A stretch of DNA of 64,000 bases from Clostridium omnivorum (GCF_026012015.1 NZ_BRXR01000001.1:2629501-2693500), one strand, 5' to 3'; shown: positions 50,111-59,423, counted from the first letter of the stretch. The notes: generated from the letters alone by a model not told the origin. Numbers and translations are program-made.

Positions 50111-52345
50111 GTGGTGATAGTGTTGGAGGTTTCTTCTATTCGGGTTTATGAAGGGAATAATATAAAAAGAAGAAAGAAATGTATGAAGGTTACTTTAGAA
50201 GGAGCTCAAGCTAGAGAAATTATAAAGTATCTCAAGGCCTATTTTAGAATATGCTTTGCACTTGGCTTTAAGGAACAGCTAGTAAGCATGGATAAAAATG
50301 AAAAGCAATATAACCTATGGATTAGCTATTCTAGAGAGGAATTATCAAAATTTATATTAAACAACATAATAAACTATTGGAATAATGAAGAAAGACTGGT
50401 GGAGAAGGCAGCTGGCTTAGTTAAGGAGGGATTTGTGCAGAGTATAGTTGATACTTGGACACTAAAGGGAAATTCTCTAATTGAGCTAGGAGAAGGGATA
50501 TATCAATTAGGATATGGGAAAAATTCTGTAGTGATTAGCAGCAGTTATCAGAGCTATGAAAACATGGCTCAGGTTGAAATTACAAGGAATAGATCTACCC
50601 TATGGAATTTATTAAGATATTCTCATATACCAAAGGTAGATGGAAAGGTTATATACAGTGGAGCACATATTAAAGAAACAGAAAATATGAAGTTTCCTGT
50701 TAATATAAGAAGCATTGAAAAAAATATGGATTTAAAAATATCCATAGGAGATAAAGAAGAGCTTAATAGAGTACTTGATAATATGATGAAAATGTATACC
50801 AGAGTATTTGTTTATAGTGGAGTTATAAACTACAGAATAATCTGCTTTCATGGTGAGATAGGAATAATATATAAAAATAATGATGGTGTTTATAAAAAAG
50901 TTGAGCTTACTAATAAAAAGCTTGAAGTTTTAGAGGTAGTTGATGTAATAGAGAGATTGAAGGATTTTTGTAGGGAAGTATACGAAACACTTGAAATTGA
51001 ATTTATGTATGTAGACTTAGTGGATGATGAGGAATTAAAAATAGTTGATGCTGGAAGTGTATTTGATAATGCAGAAGAAATTAAGGATATTCAAAACCAA
51101 GTGGTAGAGTATTTTGTTGCGACTATGGAGGAGCGAGGGGTTGGAGGAATTCCAATTATATCGATAACTGGAACCAATGGAAAGACCACAACCTCAAGAT
51201 TAACCTATCATATGTTGAAATTGTTAGGCTATAATGTAGGCTTAACCTCAACAGGTGGAGTATATATAGGAGATAAAAAAATTAAAAATGGAGATACTAC
51301 TGGGTTCTTGAGTGCTAAGGAAGTACTTAGAAATAGTAGTGCAGAAATAGCTGTACTTGAAACTGCAAGAGGTGGCCTTTATAAAAATGGACTTGGCTAT
51401 GAAAAGGCTATGGCGGCAATAATAACTTCTCTTTCCGAAGACCATATTGGCATGGATGGAATTAAGAATATTAAAGATTTGCTTGATATAAAGAGTGTTG
51501 TTCTTGATGAAGTAGAAAGTGATGGTAAACTTATTGTAAAGTCTCAAAAGGAACTTGTGGAAAAAGTAAATGGCAGAAAAAATGTATGCTTGTTTTCCAT
51601 AGAAAAGGATGAATATATAAAAAGGCATTTAGAAAATAATGGAGAAGTATTATATCTTGAAAGTGGAAATATTGTTTGGTATAAGAATGGTAGAAAGGTT
51701 TTTAGTATAGATGTAAAGGAAATTCCTTTCACATATAATGGTATATCACTTTCCAATATCCTTGATATAATGGCATCAGTGGCTGCTATAGAAGCAGTTT
51801 ATGGAGATATAAGTTCTATTTTTGATTCTTTAAAAAAGCTCCAATGCGATTTAATAATAAATCCAGGAAGGCAAAATATACTTCAAATTAACAACTTTAA
51901 TGTAATATTAGACTATGGACATAATTCTGAAGCTTTTAATCAAGTACTTACTATTGCTTGCTCGCTAAATCCAACGAAGATTACTTCCATTATCGCTGCA
52001 CCTGGAGATAGGATGGATAAATATATAGAAGAGCTGGGAAGTATAGCAGCTAGGTACAGTGATTACATAATTATTAGGGAGCAGGAGGACTTAAGAGGAA
52101 GAAAGCAGGGAGAGAGTGCTTCATTAATTGAAAAAGGAGTGCTTGAAGCAGGCTTTAGCAAAAAGAATGTAAAAATAATTTTTAAGGAAGAAGAAGCGAT
52201 TGTTTATGCCCTAGAAAGGGCGGAAAAGGGTGAAATTATTGTTTTATTTACTCAATGCCTTAATGTTATAATTCCAGCTATCAATAGCTTTTTAGAAGTT
52301 TCTGGTTATGAGAAAGTAGGAGAAGGTTTAGACTTTTCTCATTAA
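50111..52345 (+). CDS. Cyanophycin-synthetase-like Mur ligase with degenerate ATP-grasp half
   Basis: About 744 residues; GTG 50111 or GTG 50117 after GGTGGTG. The N-terminus IRVYEGNNIKR matches cyanophycin synthetase (CphA). The C-terminal half (about 345-720) is an intact Mur ligase: P-loop GTNGKTTT (354-361), LETARGGLYKNGLGY, SLSEDHIGMDG, NPGRQN and LDYGHNSEAF. The middle ATP-grasp region (about 155-335) is shortened and lacks the glycine-rich loop, the usual PVVVKP lysine (FPVNIR instead) and the acidic EVNAAPG metal site. Full CphA is about 870-900 residues. So one of the two ligation sites seems lost. No cyanophycinase gene is nearby. Product unknown. Confidence 0.8.
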   Translation: MVIVLEVSSIRVYEGNNIKRRKKCMKVTLEGAQAREIIKYLKAYFRICFALGFKEQLVSMDKNEKQYNLWISYSREELSKFILNNIINYWNNEERLVEKAAGLVKEGFVQSIVDTWTLKGNSLIELGEGIYQLGYGKNSVVISSSYQSYENMAQVEITRNRSTLWNLLRYSHIPKVDGKVIYSGAHIKETENMKFPVNIRSIEKNMDLKISIGDKEELNRVLDNMMKMYTRVFVYSGVINYRIICFHGEIGIIYKNNDGVYKKVELTNKKLEVLEVVDVIERLKDFCREVYETLEIEFMYVDLVDDEELKIVDAGSVFDNAEEIKDIQNQVVEYFVATMEERGVGGIPIISITGTNGKTTTSRLTYHMLKLLGYNVGLTSTGGVYIGDKKIKNGDTTGFLSAKEVLRNSSAEIAVLETARGGLYKNGLGYEKAMAAIITSLSEDHIGMDGIKNIKDLLDIKSVVLDEVESDGKLIVKSQKELVEKVNGRKNVCLFSIEKDEYIKRHLENNGEVLYLESGNIVWYKNGRKVFSIDVKEIPFTYNGISLSNILDIMASVAAIEAVYGDISSIFDSLKKLQCDLIINPGRQNILQINNFNVILDYGHNSEAFNQVLTIACSLNPTKITSIIAAPGDRMDKYIEELGSIAARYSDYIIIREQEDLRGRKQGESASLIEKGVLEAGFSKKNVKIIFKEEEAIVYALERAEKGEIIVLFTQCLNVIIPAINSFLEVSGYEKVGEGLDFSH

Positions 52346-52360
52346 CATATAGGTTATAGA

Positions 52361-52399
52361 TAAATTGCCCCTGTGTAAATCACAGAGGCAATTTGTTTT
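52361..52399. terminator. Bidirectional terminator
   Basis: AAATTGCCCCTGTG/CACAGAGGCAATTT stem between convergent genes. Confidence 0.85.
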
Positions 52400-53036
52400 A
52401 GCGACTATAGTCTAATATTTTAACTACATTTTCACCTTCAAGTTCATTTTCTAGTTTTAAGGTTGAACTGGGGACTCTATCACCATTTTGCATATGAGTC
52501 AAAAAGGTCTCTACTCCTTCTATAGGAAAGGTCACTGAAGGAGTCTTAAAGTGCATTGGAATTACAATATGAGGGTTTAGGAGTTTGCAGACAGCAGTAG
52601 CCTCTTTACCGTCTATAGTATAATTTCCACCTACGGGAATAAATAGCACATCAACATGACCTATTTGATCTGCATCTGCAACAGTAAGTATATGTCCTAA
52701 ATCACCTAGATGACAAATTCTATAATCATCCATTTTGAAAACATATATTACATTTTCCCCTCTTTTTGCACCTTTTACATTATCATGATAGGAAGGTACT
52801 CCAACTATATCAATATCACACTCGTTAAAAAAGCCTACTCTATCTAGAATATGAGGAGTTCCTTTTATTTTTTCTATATAATCATGATCGAAATGATGAT
52901 GGCTTATAGTAACTACATCTGCTTCACCATCATACACTTTATATCCTACTGAACCATCAAAGGGATCAGTAAGCAGGCACCTGCCTTTTGAATCTTTTAC
53001 TAAGAATGAAGAATGACCAAGCCATGTAATTTCCAT
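52398..53036 (-). CDS. MBL-fold metal-dependent hydrolase (UPF0173-like)
   Basis: 212 residues. Metallo-beta-lactamase motifs: MEITWLGHSSFLVKD, LLTDPF, the HHHFDHD dinuclear metal site (about 48-54), GVPSYHD, CHLGDLGH and IPMHFKTPSVTFP at the end. This is the compact UPF0173/UlaG-like group, generally cytoplasmic hydrolases of unknown substrate. It stands alone between a terminator and the TPR gene. Confidence 0.9.
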   Translation of the reverse strand: MEITWLGHSSFLVKDSKGRCLLTDPFDGSVGYKVYDGEADVVTISHHHFDHDYIEKIKGTPHILDRVGFFNECDIDIVGVPSYHDNVKGAKRGENVIYVFKMDDYRICHLGDLGHILTVADADQIGHVDVLFIPVGGNYTIDGKEATAVCKLLNPHIVIPMHFKTPSVTFPIEGVETFLTHMQNGDRVPSSTLKLENELEGENVVKILDYSR

Positions 53037-53112
53037 GATAAAATCTCCTTTTCAAGTTAATACACACTCCATAGTATATCCCGAAAATAATCTAAATATA
53101 GGGATATTATAA

Positions 53113-53868
53113 CTAATTGTTAAGATCATCTTTTAATGTGTTAATTTCATTTTCCAAACAAGCTTTATCTATAGGACTGATAAAAGTAAAATTACAGCTA
53201 AGTCCATTGTTAAACATTTCTAGTGCTTTCGATGAATCGCCTAGTGCTTTAAGAGTTTTTCCGTAATAGTAGTAAGCAGTAGCAAAAGTAGGATTTTTTG
53301 ATATAACATCTTTATAAATTTCAGCTGCTTTTTCATAATCCTCTAAAAAGTAGTAATTCATACCTAGGTTGTCCAAGATTCCTAAATCAGTATTGCTGTA
53401 ATCATAGGCTTCTTTATTAAATTCTAAAGCTTTTGAGTAATCTCCATTAAGTATCAAATAGTAGCCTAGGTTTTGATAAACAGTTGAGTTTTTATATCCT
53501 TTACTTATGAGCTGCTCTAGTAATTCAATAGCTTTTGGCAAATTGTTTTTCTTCCACATTATTAGTGAAAGATTTAATCCAATAGTAATTTCGTCTTTAG
53601 GAAGCAGCTTTGCTGTTGATACCTCATTAAGTATTTTTTCAGCCTTATCAATTTCACCATTTCTTATAAGTACATAGGTATACATTATTTTTATAGATGG
53701 CTTGCAGTGTTTAAAATTATATGCTTTTTCATATAATTTCATAGCTTCAGCAGTTTCAGCATTTGAATATTTCTTATTGGCTTTAACAAAAAGGAATATT
53801 GGCATATTGCTGTAAAGCAGGTATGTAATAAAGGCAATTATTAAAAGAATTAGCACTATTTTAGTCAT
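53113..53868 (-). CDS. Membrane-anchored TPR protein
   Basis: 251 residues. One N-terminal membrane helix (about 3-28), then at least five tetratricopeptide repeats; clear units include AEAMKLYEKAYNFKHCKPSI, GEIDKAEKILNEV, GDYSKALEFNKEAYDYS, EDYEKAAEIYKDVISKNPTFATAYYYYG and GDSSKALEMFNNGL. TPR arrays bind other proteins. The ribosome site (AAAGGAG, 6 bases from ATG) is the 3' end of the structured repeat copy B, on the same strand. Confidence 0.88.
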   Translation of the reverse strand: MTKIVLILLIIAFITYLLYSNMPIFLFVKANKKYSNAETAEAMKLYEKAYNFKHCKPSIKIMYTYVLIRNGEIDKAEKILNEVSTAKLLPKDEITIGLNLSLIMWKKNNLPKAIELLEQLISKGYKNSTVYQNLGYYLILNGDYSKALEFNKEAYDYSNTDLGILDNLGMNYYFLEDYEKAAEIYKDVISKNPTFATAYYYYGKTLKALGDSSKALEMFNNGLSCNFTFISPIDKACLENEINTLKDDLNN

Positions 53869-53874
53869 TTTTTT

Positions 53875-54004
53875 CTCCTTTCACTGGTCACACTGGGTAA
53901 CTTATTCGTGCCGGTTCCCACCAGCAAGTGTCCGGGGTAATTTTTAACGCAAATTCTCATTTGCTAAATTACCCGTTGAAGGTCATTTAGACCTTCAACC
54001 CAGT
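53875..54004 (-). repeat. Modular structured repeat, copy B (two H2 modules; carries RBS of the TPR gene)
   Basis: Read on the minus strand: ACTGG, then H1 GTTGAAGGTC-TAAAT-GACCTTCAAC (53999-53975). First H2 has outer arms GGGTAATTT/AAATTACCC (53974-53966 and 53943-53935) and inner GCAAAT-GAGA-ATTTGC, a GNRA loop. Second H2 has inner GCTGGT-GGGA-ACCGGC (53925-53910), 3' bulge ACGAAT and a partly decayed outer stem ending AAGTTACCC (53903-53895). Tail AGTGTGACCAGTGAAAGGAG gives the site 6 bases before ATG 53868. The architecture is that of copies A and C with one H2 module more. Confidence 0.85.
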
Positions 54005-54214
54005 ATAATTAATTATTATTTAAATTATAGCAGAAATTTAGATAATTTGTATTCAACTCACATAATGAAGTTACAGATTATTTACAAGAAGTTATTTTTT
54101 ATAAAAGGCCGATAGAAGATAAGTTTTAGTTTTGTTGAAAATGCTAAGGATTAATTGTACAATAAGTGTGAAAAAACAATTGATACAAATGCTTTAGAAA
54201 TTTAGGGGGATCAC
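54005..54214. other. Region between repeat copy B and nhaC-like gene
   Basis: AT-rich, no reading frame. AGGGGG lies 7-8 bases before the 54215 start. No clear -35/-10 pair; transcription of the TPR gene must start in this region on the minus strand. Confidence 0.3.
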
Positions 54215-55537
54215 ATGGATATAATTTTAGCTTTTATTTTTTGCTTCGTTATGCTAATAACCAGTGTATTTATGGGAGTTTTTGTAGGGTATCCTTTAAT
54301 CTTAGGGCTTATAATTTTTATAATTATAGCCTGCAGAAAAGGCTTTAAGCTTTTAGATGTAATAAAGATGACTTACAGAGGCGGGAAAAAATCTTTAATA
54401 GTTCTAGAAATTTTTGTGCTTATTGGTGCAATAACTTCCAGCTGGATGGCTTCAGGAACTGTGCCAGCTATAGTGTATTATGGAATGAAATTTTTAAATC
54501 CAAAGTTTTTTATACTTTCAGCATTTATAATCAGCTCCATAGTTTCCTTTTTAATTGGTACTTCCTTTGGAACTATAGGTACTGTAGGAGTTGCACTTAT
54601 GGTTATGGCTAGAAGCGGAGGCGTGAATCCGGTTATAGTTGGAGGAGCAATACTCTCTGGAGCATACTTTGGAGATAGATGTTCACCTATGTCCTCTAGT
54701 GCCAATTTAGTAGCTCATATAACTGACACTGAGCTTTATGATAATATTAAAAACATGACCAAAACATCTATAGCAGCTTTTGTAATCTCATGTATTTTAT
54801 ATGTTGTATTTTCCTTTGAATTTCCACTAATATCCTCAGGCAGCAGTATAACGGATGAAATTATTAGAATATATAATGTGAGTTATTTAACCTTGATACC
54901 AGCCCTTATAATATTAGTGTTGTCCTTTTTTAAGATTAATGTTAAAAAGCTTATGGCGTTAAGTATTGCCGCAGCTTCATTAATAGCAATTGTAATTCAA
55001 CATAATACTATCTATGATTTAATTAAATCTATTATCTTTGGATATAGTATGAGTGAGGCTAGCACACTAAGCAGCATAATAAAAGGCGGGGGTATATTGT
55101 CCATGCTAAAGATTGCTTTAGTTGTGTTTATATCCTCTGGCTTTACAGGAATTTTTGAGGAAACCAATATGCTGAGCGTTGTAGAAGATATAATTAAAAA
55201 GCCAAGCACAAGAGCAGGATTGTTCTTTACTAATATTTTAGTGAGTATTGCTACAGCGGCCTTTGGATGTAGTCAAGCTCTGGCTGTAATACTTACCCAC
55301 CTATTGATTAAGGAAGGGTATAGCGAGAATGGAATTAGCAATAGTGAGCTTGCATGTGATATAGAAAATACAGCTATTGTAATATCCCCTTTAATACCTT
55401 GGAATATTGCTGGGCTAGTTCCCTTAACAACTTTAGGAGTAGGACTTGGAGCTATTGTTTTTAGCTTATATCTTTTCCTATTGCCTATATTAAATTTTAT
55501 AAGCTTATTTTTAAAAGATAAGGTCAAAACTGCATAA
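54215..55537 (+). CDS. NhaC-family Na+/H+ (or amine/carboxylate) antiporter
   Basis: 440 residues, about 11-12 membrane helices. NhaC features: GTSFGTIGTVGVALMVMARSGGVNP and GGAILSGAYFGDRCSPMSSSANLVAHIT with charged residues in the membrane core, plus ACDIENTAIVISPLIPWNIAG. Members exchange sodium for protons, sometimes malate/lactate or amines. No neighbour indicates the substrate. Monocistronic, ends in a terminator shared with the LacI gene. Confidence 0.88.
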   Translation: MDIILAFIFCFVMLITSVFMGVFVGYPLILGLIIFIIIACRKGFKLLDVIKMTYRGGKKSLIVLEIFVLIGAITSSWMASGTVPAIVYYGMKFLNPKFFILSAFIISSIVSFLIGTSFGTIGTVGVALMVMARSGGVNPVIVGGAILSGAYFGDRCSPMSSSANLVAHITDTELYDNIKNMTKTSIAAFVISCILYVVFSFEFPLISSGSSITDEIIRIYNVSYLTLIPALIILVLSFFKINVKKLMALSIAAASLIAIVIQHNTIYDLIKSIIFGYSMSEASTLSSIIKGGGILSMLKIALVVFISSGFTGIFEETNMLSVVEDIIKKPSTRAGLFFTNILVSIATAAFGCSQALAVILTHLLIKEGYSENGISNSELACDIENTAIVISPLIPWNIAGLVPLTTLGVGLGAIVFSLYLFLLPILNFISLFLKDKVKTA

Positions 55538-55583
55538 ATAAAAGCCTTCAGTTAGCTGAACTGCTCACTAAAGGCTTTTTATT
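55538..55583. terminator. Bidirectional terminator
   Basis: AAAAGCCTT/AAGGCTTTT outer arms with an inner CAGTT/AACTG stem. Confidence 0.78.
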
Positions 55584-56599
55584 TATTTTCTTAGACTGGA
55601 TTCCCGGACAATAAGTTCAGGGATAAGCAGTTTATTTTCAAAGGTATTAGTTTTATTCTTTAGCTTATCCATAAGTATTTCTCCAGCAACTTTTCCTAGT
55701 TCAAAGGTATTAATCTTCAGACAAGTAAGAGGTGGATCCATATAAGGTGCTAATGGAAAATTATCAAAAGTTAATATTCCTATATCCTCAGGAATTCTTA
55801 GTCCTTTTTCTTTTACAGCTTTAAGCACGCCAAAGGCAGTATAATTGTTTATGCAAATTACTGCATCGGGTGGATTATCCATGGATAATAAGTCCCTCAT
55901 AAGTCTGTAGCCATCCTCTTCTGTACCTAAACCACCTTTTATGTAACCTTGATTTTCTCTTATATCCAGCTTATCTAATACTTTTTTGTAGCCTAGAAGT
56001 CTGCTGAAGGAAACAGGTTCATCCTTTGTGCCACCAATGAAGGCTATATTAGTATATCCTTGTTCTAAAAGATGATTTGCTGCTAATTCACCGCCAACAG
56101 TATTATCTATATCTACCCAGCTAGCTTTATTCTTTTCCTTTGGCTTACCAATTATAACATAAGGAAATTCACTTTCATTTAACTCCTGTATGATATCCTT
56201 ATTTACAATTGAAACATGTATTATAAGACCATCTACCTTTTTGCTATAAACGAATTTATTTAAAAAATGCTCATTTGAATCTAAATAACTTATATTGCCT
56301 AGAGTAAGATCATAGGCACTGGAGAGAACTATGCTTTGAGCACCTCCAATAATATCATAAAAAAAAGGATCTAAAAAGTTATCCTTGCTAGAGGTATTTA
56401 TTAAAAAGCCTACATTAAAACTACTTTGCATGGCCAATTGCTTTCCAATACTATTTGGTGTATAGTTCATCTCTTTAAGAATAGCTCTAATTCTAATCTT
56501 TGTTTCCTCGGAAATAAGAGGACTATCATTTACAACTCTAGACACTGTAGAAGGGGCTACCCCTGCAGCTTTTGCTATATCATTAATTGTAACAGCCAT
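55583..56599 (-). CDS. LacI family repressor, probable regulator of the MurNAc operon
   Basis: 338 residues. N-terminal HTH and hinge (VTINDIAKAAGVAPSTVSRVVNDSPLISEETKIRI, 3-38) and a periplasmic-binding-like sensor domain (about 60-338; FNVGFLINTSS, KKVDGLIIHVS, PDAVICINNYTAFGVLKA, DIGILTFDNFPLAPYMDPPLT). Divergent from murP, whose promoter region holds a perfect operator palindrome. Its own promoter also has an operator-like site, so autoregulation is likely. In staphylococci and E. coli the mur regulator is an RpiR-type MurR; a LacI-type regulator here is a different solution. Confidence 0.9.
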   Translation of the reverse strand: MAVTINDIAKAAGVAPSTVSRVVNDSPLISEETKIRIRAILKEMNYTPNSIGKQLAMQSSFNVGFLINTSSKDNFLDPFFYDIIGGAQSIVLSSAYDLTLGNISYLDSNEHFLNKFVYSKKVDGLIIHVSIVNKDIIQELNESEFPYVIIGKPKEKNKASWVDIDNTVGGELAANHLLEQGYTNIAFIGGTKDEPVSFSRLLGYKKVLDKLDIRENQGYIKGGLGTEEDGYRLMRDLLSMDNPPDAVICINNYTAFGVLKAVKEKGLRIPEDIGILTFDNFPLAPYMDPPLTCLKINTFELGKVAGEILMDKLKNKTNTFENKLLIPELIVRESSLRK

Positions 56600-56624
56600 T
56601 TTTCTTCCACCTTTACTTATTTAT

Positions 56625-56671
56625 GCAAACGTTAGCAATTATTATTATATCATTTTAAATCAGGTATTCAA
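56625..56671 (-). promoter_or_regulatory. LacI-gene promoter with perfect cre/operator
   Basis: Minus-strand TTGAAT (56671-56666), 16-base spacer, TATAAT (56649-56644). TGCAAACGTTAGCA (56624-56637) matches the CcpA cre pattern TGNAANCGNWNNCA at every fixed position and also resembles a LacI operator. Confidence 0.7.
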
Positions 56672-56762
56672 GTAGAAATAATTTGTCGTTTATGATAAGT
56701 GAAAGTAATAATTCAGAATATACTGTCAAATGGTGTATAAAATAAAGTTTCGCATAAAACTA

Positions 56763-56832
56763 TTGACATTTGAAATTTTATTTCATATAATTAAACCATA
56801 AGATATACAAATAAATTTCAAACGCGTTTGAA
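56763..56832 (+). promoter_or_regulatory. murP promoter and perfect palindromic operator
   Basis: TTGACA (56763-56768), 17-base spacer, TATAAT (56786-56791): consensus vegetative promoter. TTCAAACGCGTTTGAA (56817-56832) is a perfect 16-base palindrome with the central CG of LacI-family operators, about 20 bases downstream of the expected start, ideal for repression by the divergent LacI protein. Confidence 0.85.
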
Positions 56833-56874
56833 AAGGATTGTACATTGTATTTATTTGAAAAGGAGGAAAATCTT

Positions 56875-58224
56875 ATGGCAGATAATAATTTATCCCCTAG
56901 AGTTATTGCAGATAATATTCTTCAAAAAATTGGGGGAAAAGATAATGTAGCGTCACTAACTCACTGCATGACTAGATTAAGAATGGTGCTTAAGAATAAT
57001 GACCTTGCAGATAAGGACGGCATTAAAAAGATTGAAGGAGTTCTAGGACTTGTAGAACAATCTGGACAGCTTCAAATTATATTAGGACCAGGAAGAGTTG
57101 CAAAGGTATCACAAGAGGTTGGACAAATGACAGGACTTCAAGTTGGTGAACTTGATGAGGCGGCAGTCAAAAAGGCAGAAATAAAGGCTAAAAATGCTAC
57201 TCCTTTCAAGAATATATTAAGAAAGATCTCCAGTATTTTTATTCCACTTATACCGGCTTTTATAGGTTGTGGACTTGTTACAGCAATATTAAATATAGTT
57301 CTTAAATATAATGCACCTTTTGCAGCAGGTCCAACTGCTGGAATATTAAAAATTATAGGAAATGCAGTTTTCTTTGGATTAAGCCTATTTGTAGGTGTTA
57401 ATGCAGCAAAGGAATTCGGTGGTTCACCAATGCTAGGTGGTGCAATGGCTGCAATTCTTACTCATCCAGACCTTGCCAAGGTAACTATTGGAGGTAAGGC
57501 TCTAGTACCTGGAAGAGGCGGAGTTATAGCTGTATTACTAGTTGTTGCTTTTAGCAGCTGGCTTGAAAAGAAACTTAGAAAGGTTGTTCCAGAAGTTTTA
57601 GATTTGTTTTTAACTCCACTACTTACACTGCTAATATCTGGCTTTGTTGCACTACTAGTACTTCAACCAGCAGGGGGAGCTATATCTGATGCTATAGGAA
57701 ATACAGTTAAAGTTGCAATCAAGGGTGGTGGCGCCTTTACTGGATTTATACTAGCAGGAACTTTTTTACCACTTGTTATGACAGGGTTACATCAAGGATT
57801 AACTCCAATTCATGCTGATTTGTTAAAGACTACAGGACAAACCCTTCTGTTACCAATATTGGCTATGGCAGGAGCTGGTCAAGTTGGCGCAGCTATTGCA
57901 GTACTTGTTAAGACAAAGAATAATAGATTAAAGAAAACTATATGGTCAGGACTTCCAATAGGTATATTAGGGGTTGGAGAACCATTAATATATGGTGTTA
58001 CTTTACCACTAGGTAAGCCATTTATAGGAGCCTGTATAGGTGGTGCATTTGGAGGAGCATTTATTGCAGCTATGAAAGTAGGGGCAATAGCAATGGGATT
58101 ATCAGGACTTCCATTAGCAGCACTTGTAAGTAGCCCAGCTAAATATATTATTGGTGTTGTAATAGCGTACGCAGGTGGCTTCATTGCAACTTATCTATTA
58201 GGATTTGAAGATCCACAAGAATAG
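56875..58224 (+). CDS. murP: PTS EIIBC component, N-acetylmuramic acid type
   Basis: 449 residues from ATG 56875 (GGAGG upstream; the ATG at 56845 is out of reach of a site). EIIB domain 1-90 with phospho-Cys31 (SLTHCMTRLRMVL), linker, then EIIC (about 115-445) of 10 helices with GEPLIYGVTLPLG and HADLLKTTG-type substrate loop. Identity as MurP rests on the operon partners mupG and murQ, which process MurNAc-6-phosphate. No EIIA domain is fused or adjacent; a glucose-type EIIA from elsewhere must serve it. Confidence 0.88.
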   Translation: MADNNLSPRVIADNILQKIGGKDNVASLTHCMTRLRMVLKNNDLADKDGIKKIEGVLGLVEQSGQLQIILGPGRVAKVSQEVGQMTGLQVGELDEAAVKKAEIKAKNATPFKNILRKISSIFIPLIPAFIGCGLVTAILNIVLKYNAPFAAGPTAGILKIIGNAVFFGLSLFVGVNAAKEFGGSPMLGGAMAAILTHPDLAKVTIGGKALVPGRGGVIAVLLVVAFSSWLEKKLRKVVPEVLDLFLTPLLTLLISGFVALLVLQPAGGAISDAIGNTVKVAIKGGGAFTGFILAGTFLPLVMTGLHQGLTPIHADLLKTTGQTLLLPILAMAGAGQVGAAIAVLVKTKNNRLKKTIWSGLPIGILGVGEPLIYGVTLPLGKPFIGACIGGAFGGAFIAAMKVGAIAMGLSGLPLAALVSSPAKYIIGVVIAYAGGFIATYLLGFEDPQE

Positions 58225-58233
58225 TAAAATGTT

Positions 58234-58292
58234 AAGAGGAAAGTAGATTTAATATGTAATAAAATATATTTTCTACTATCCTCTTTGTTTTT
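58234..58292 (+). terminator. Imperfect intercistronic hairpin between murP and mupG
   Basis: AGAGGA-AAGTAGA pairs with TCTACT-ATCCTCT across a 24-base loop, followed by TTTGTTTTTT. Probably a leaky terminator lowering mupG-murQ relative to murP. Confidence 0.6.
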
Positions 58293-58325
58293 TAAAATAA
58301 TTCCATGAAAGATGGAGGAGAAAAC

Positions 58326-59423
58326 ATGGGAAAAGGAATCTCGATTTTTTTAGGCATGAATTATTCTCTGAAAGAAAATAAAAATTACATTATGAAGGCA
58401 AAGAAAGAGGGCTTCAGTAGTGTATTCACTTCTCTACATATACCAGAAGCTGATTATGAAAATGCTATTAATGAATTTAGGGAAATTGCCGAATTAAGTA
58501 AAAGTTTAGATATGAATATTATTGCTGATATATCACCACGAGCTTTTGAATATTTACATTCAGATATGAATAATTTAGGTGCCATCAAGGAACTTGGGGT
58601 ATATGGAATAAGAGTAGACTTTGGCTTTTCAGCACAAGAAATAGCTTCCTTTACCAAAAATCCATACGGATTAATGATAGAAATAAATGCAAGTACAGTT
58701 ACGAAGAAGTTTTTAGAAGAACTTCATAGTTATAATCCAGAATATAGCAGGCTTCAAGCGTGTCATAATTATTACCCAAGATTAAACACAGGCATATCAG
58801 TAGATACAATGCTTAAAAAAAACATTATGCTTAAAAATAGAGGAATGAAGGTATCAGCGTTCATACCTTCTCTAGTAAATAAAAGAGGACCAATATATGA
58901 AGGACTTCCAACTTTAGAAAGGCATAGATTTTTAAAACCTGAAATTTCAGCAAAACATTTATACGCTTTAGGATTAGATGATGTTATTTTTGGAGACAGC
59001 ATTCCAAGTACTGAGGAGATAGAAGCAGTTGGAAGAGTAAATGAAAAAGCCTTACAGTTAAGCATAGAGTTGCTTAATCCGTCGGAGCTTGAAAATAAAA
59101 TCATCTTTGAACACATCCATGAAAATAGACCAGATTCTGCTGAGGATGTTGTTAGATCTACTAGTTCTAGGTTAGTTCTAAAGGGAAATAATTCAATTAT
59201 TCCTCATGATAACATAGCAAGAACTAAAGGGTGTGTAACCATTGATAACTGTAAGTACTTAAGATATTGTGGCGAATTGCAAGTGTGCAAAAGGGATTTA
59301 GAACCTGATAATAGAGTAAATGTGGTAGGGAAGGTAGTGGATGAGGAACTTTTCCTAATTGACTTTATAGAAGATGAATCAAGATTTGAATTTATAACTA
59401 CAAGTATTAATGAAGTTTTTTAA
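58326..59423 (+). CDS. mupG: 6-phospho-N-acetylmuramidase (DUF871 family)
   Basis: 365 residues from ATG 58326 (RBS GGAGGAG). N-terminal TIM barrel (about 1-235; ISIFLGMNYSLKENKNYIMKAKKEGFSSVFTSLHIPE, GVYGIRVDFGFS, RLQACHNYYPR, DDVIFGDSIPS) and a C-terminal cyclophilin-like domain (about 245-365; NRPDSAEDVVRSTSSR, NRVNVVGKVVDEELFLIDFI). In Staphylococcus aureus MupG hydrolyses MurNAc-6P-GlcNAc imported by MurP. The order murP-mupG-murQ fits that muropeptide-sugar recycling pathway. Confidence 0.88.
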   Translation: MGKGISIFLGMNYSLKENKNYIMKAKKEGFSSVFTSLHIPEADYENAINEFREIAELSKSLDMNIIADISPRAFEYLHSDMNNLGAIKELGVYGIRVDFGFSAQEIASFTKNPYGLMIEINASTVTKKFLEELHSYNPEYSRLQACHNYYPRLNTGISVDTMLKKNIMLKNRGMKVSAFIPSLVNKRGPIYEGLPTLERHRFLKPEISAKHLYALGLDDVIFGDSIPSTEEIEAVGRVNEKALQLSIELLNPSELENKIIFEHIHENRPDSAEDVVRSTSSRLVLKGNNSIIPHDNIARTKGCVTIDNCKYLRYCGELQVCKRDLEPDNRVNVVGKVVDEELFLIDFIEDESRFEFITTSINEVF

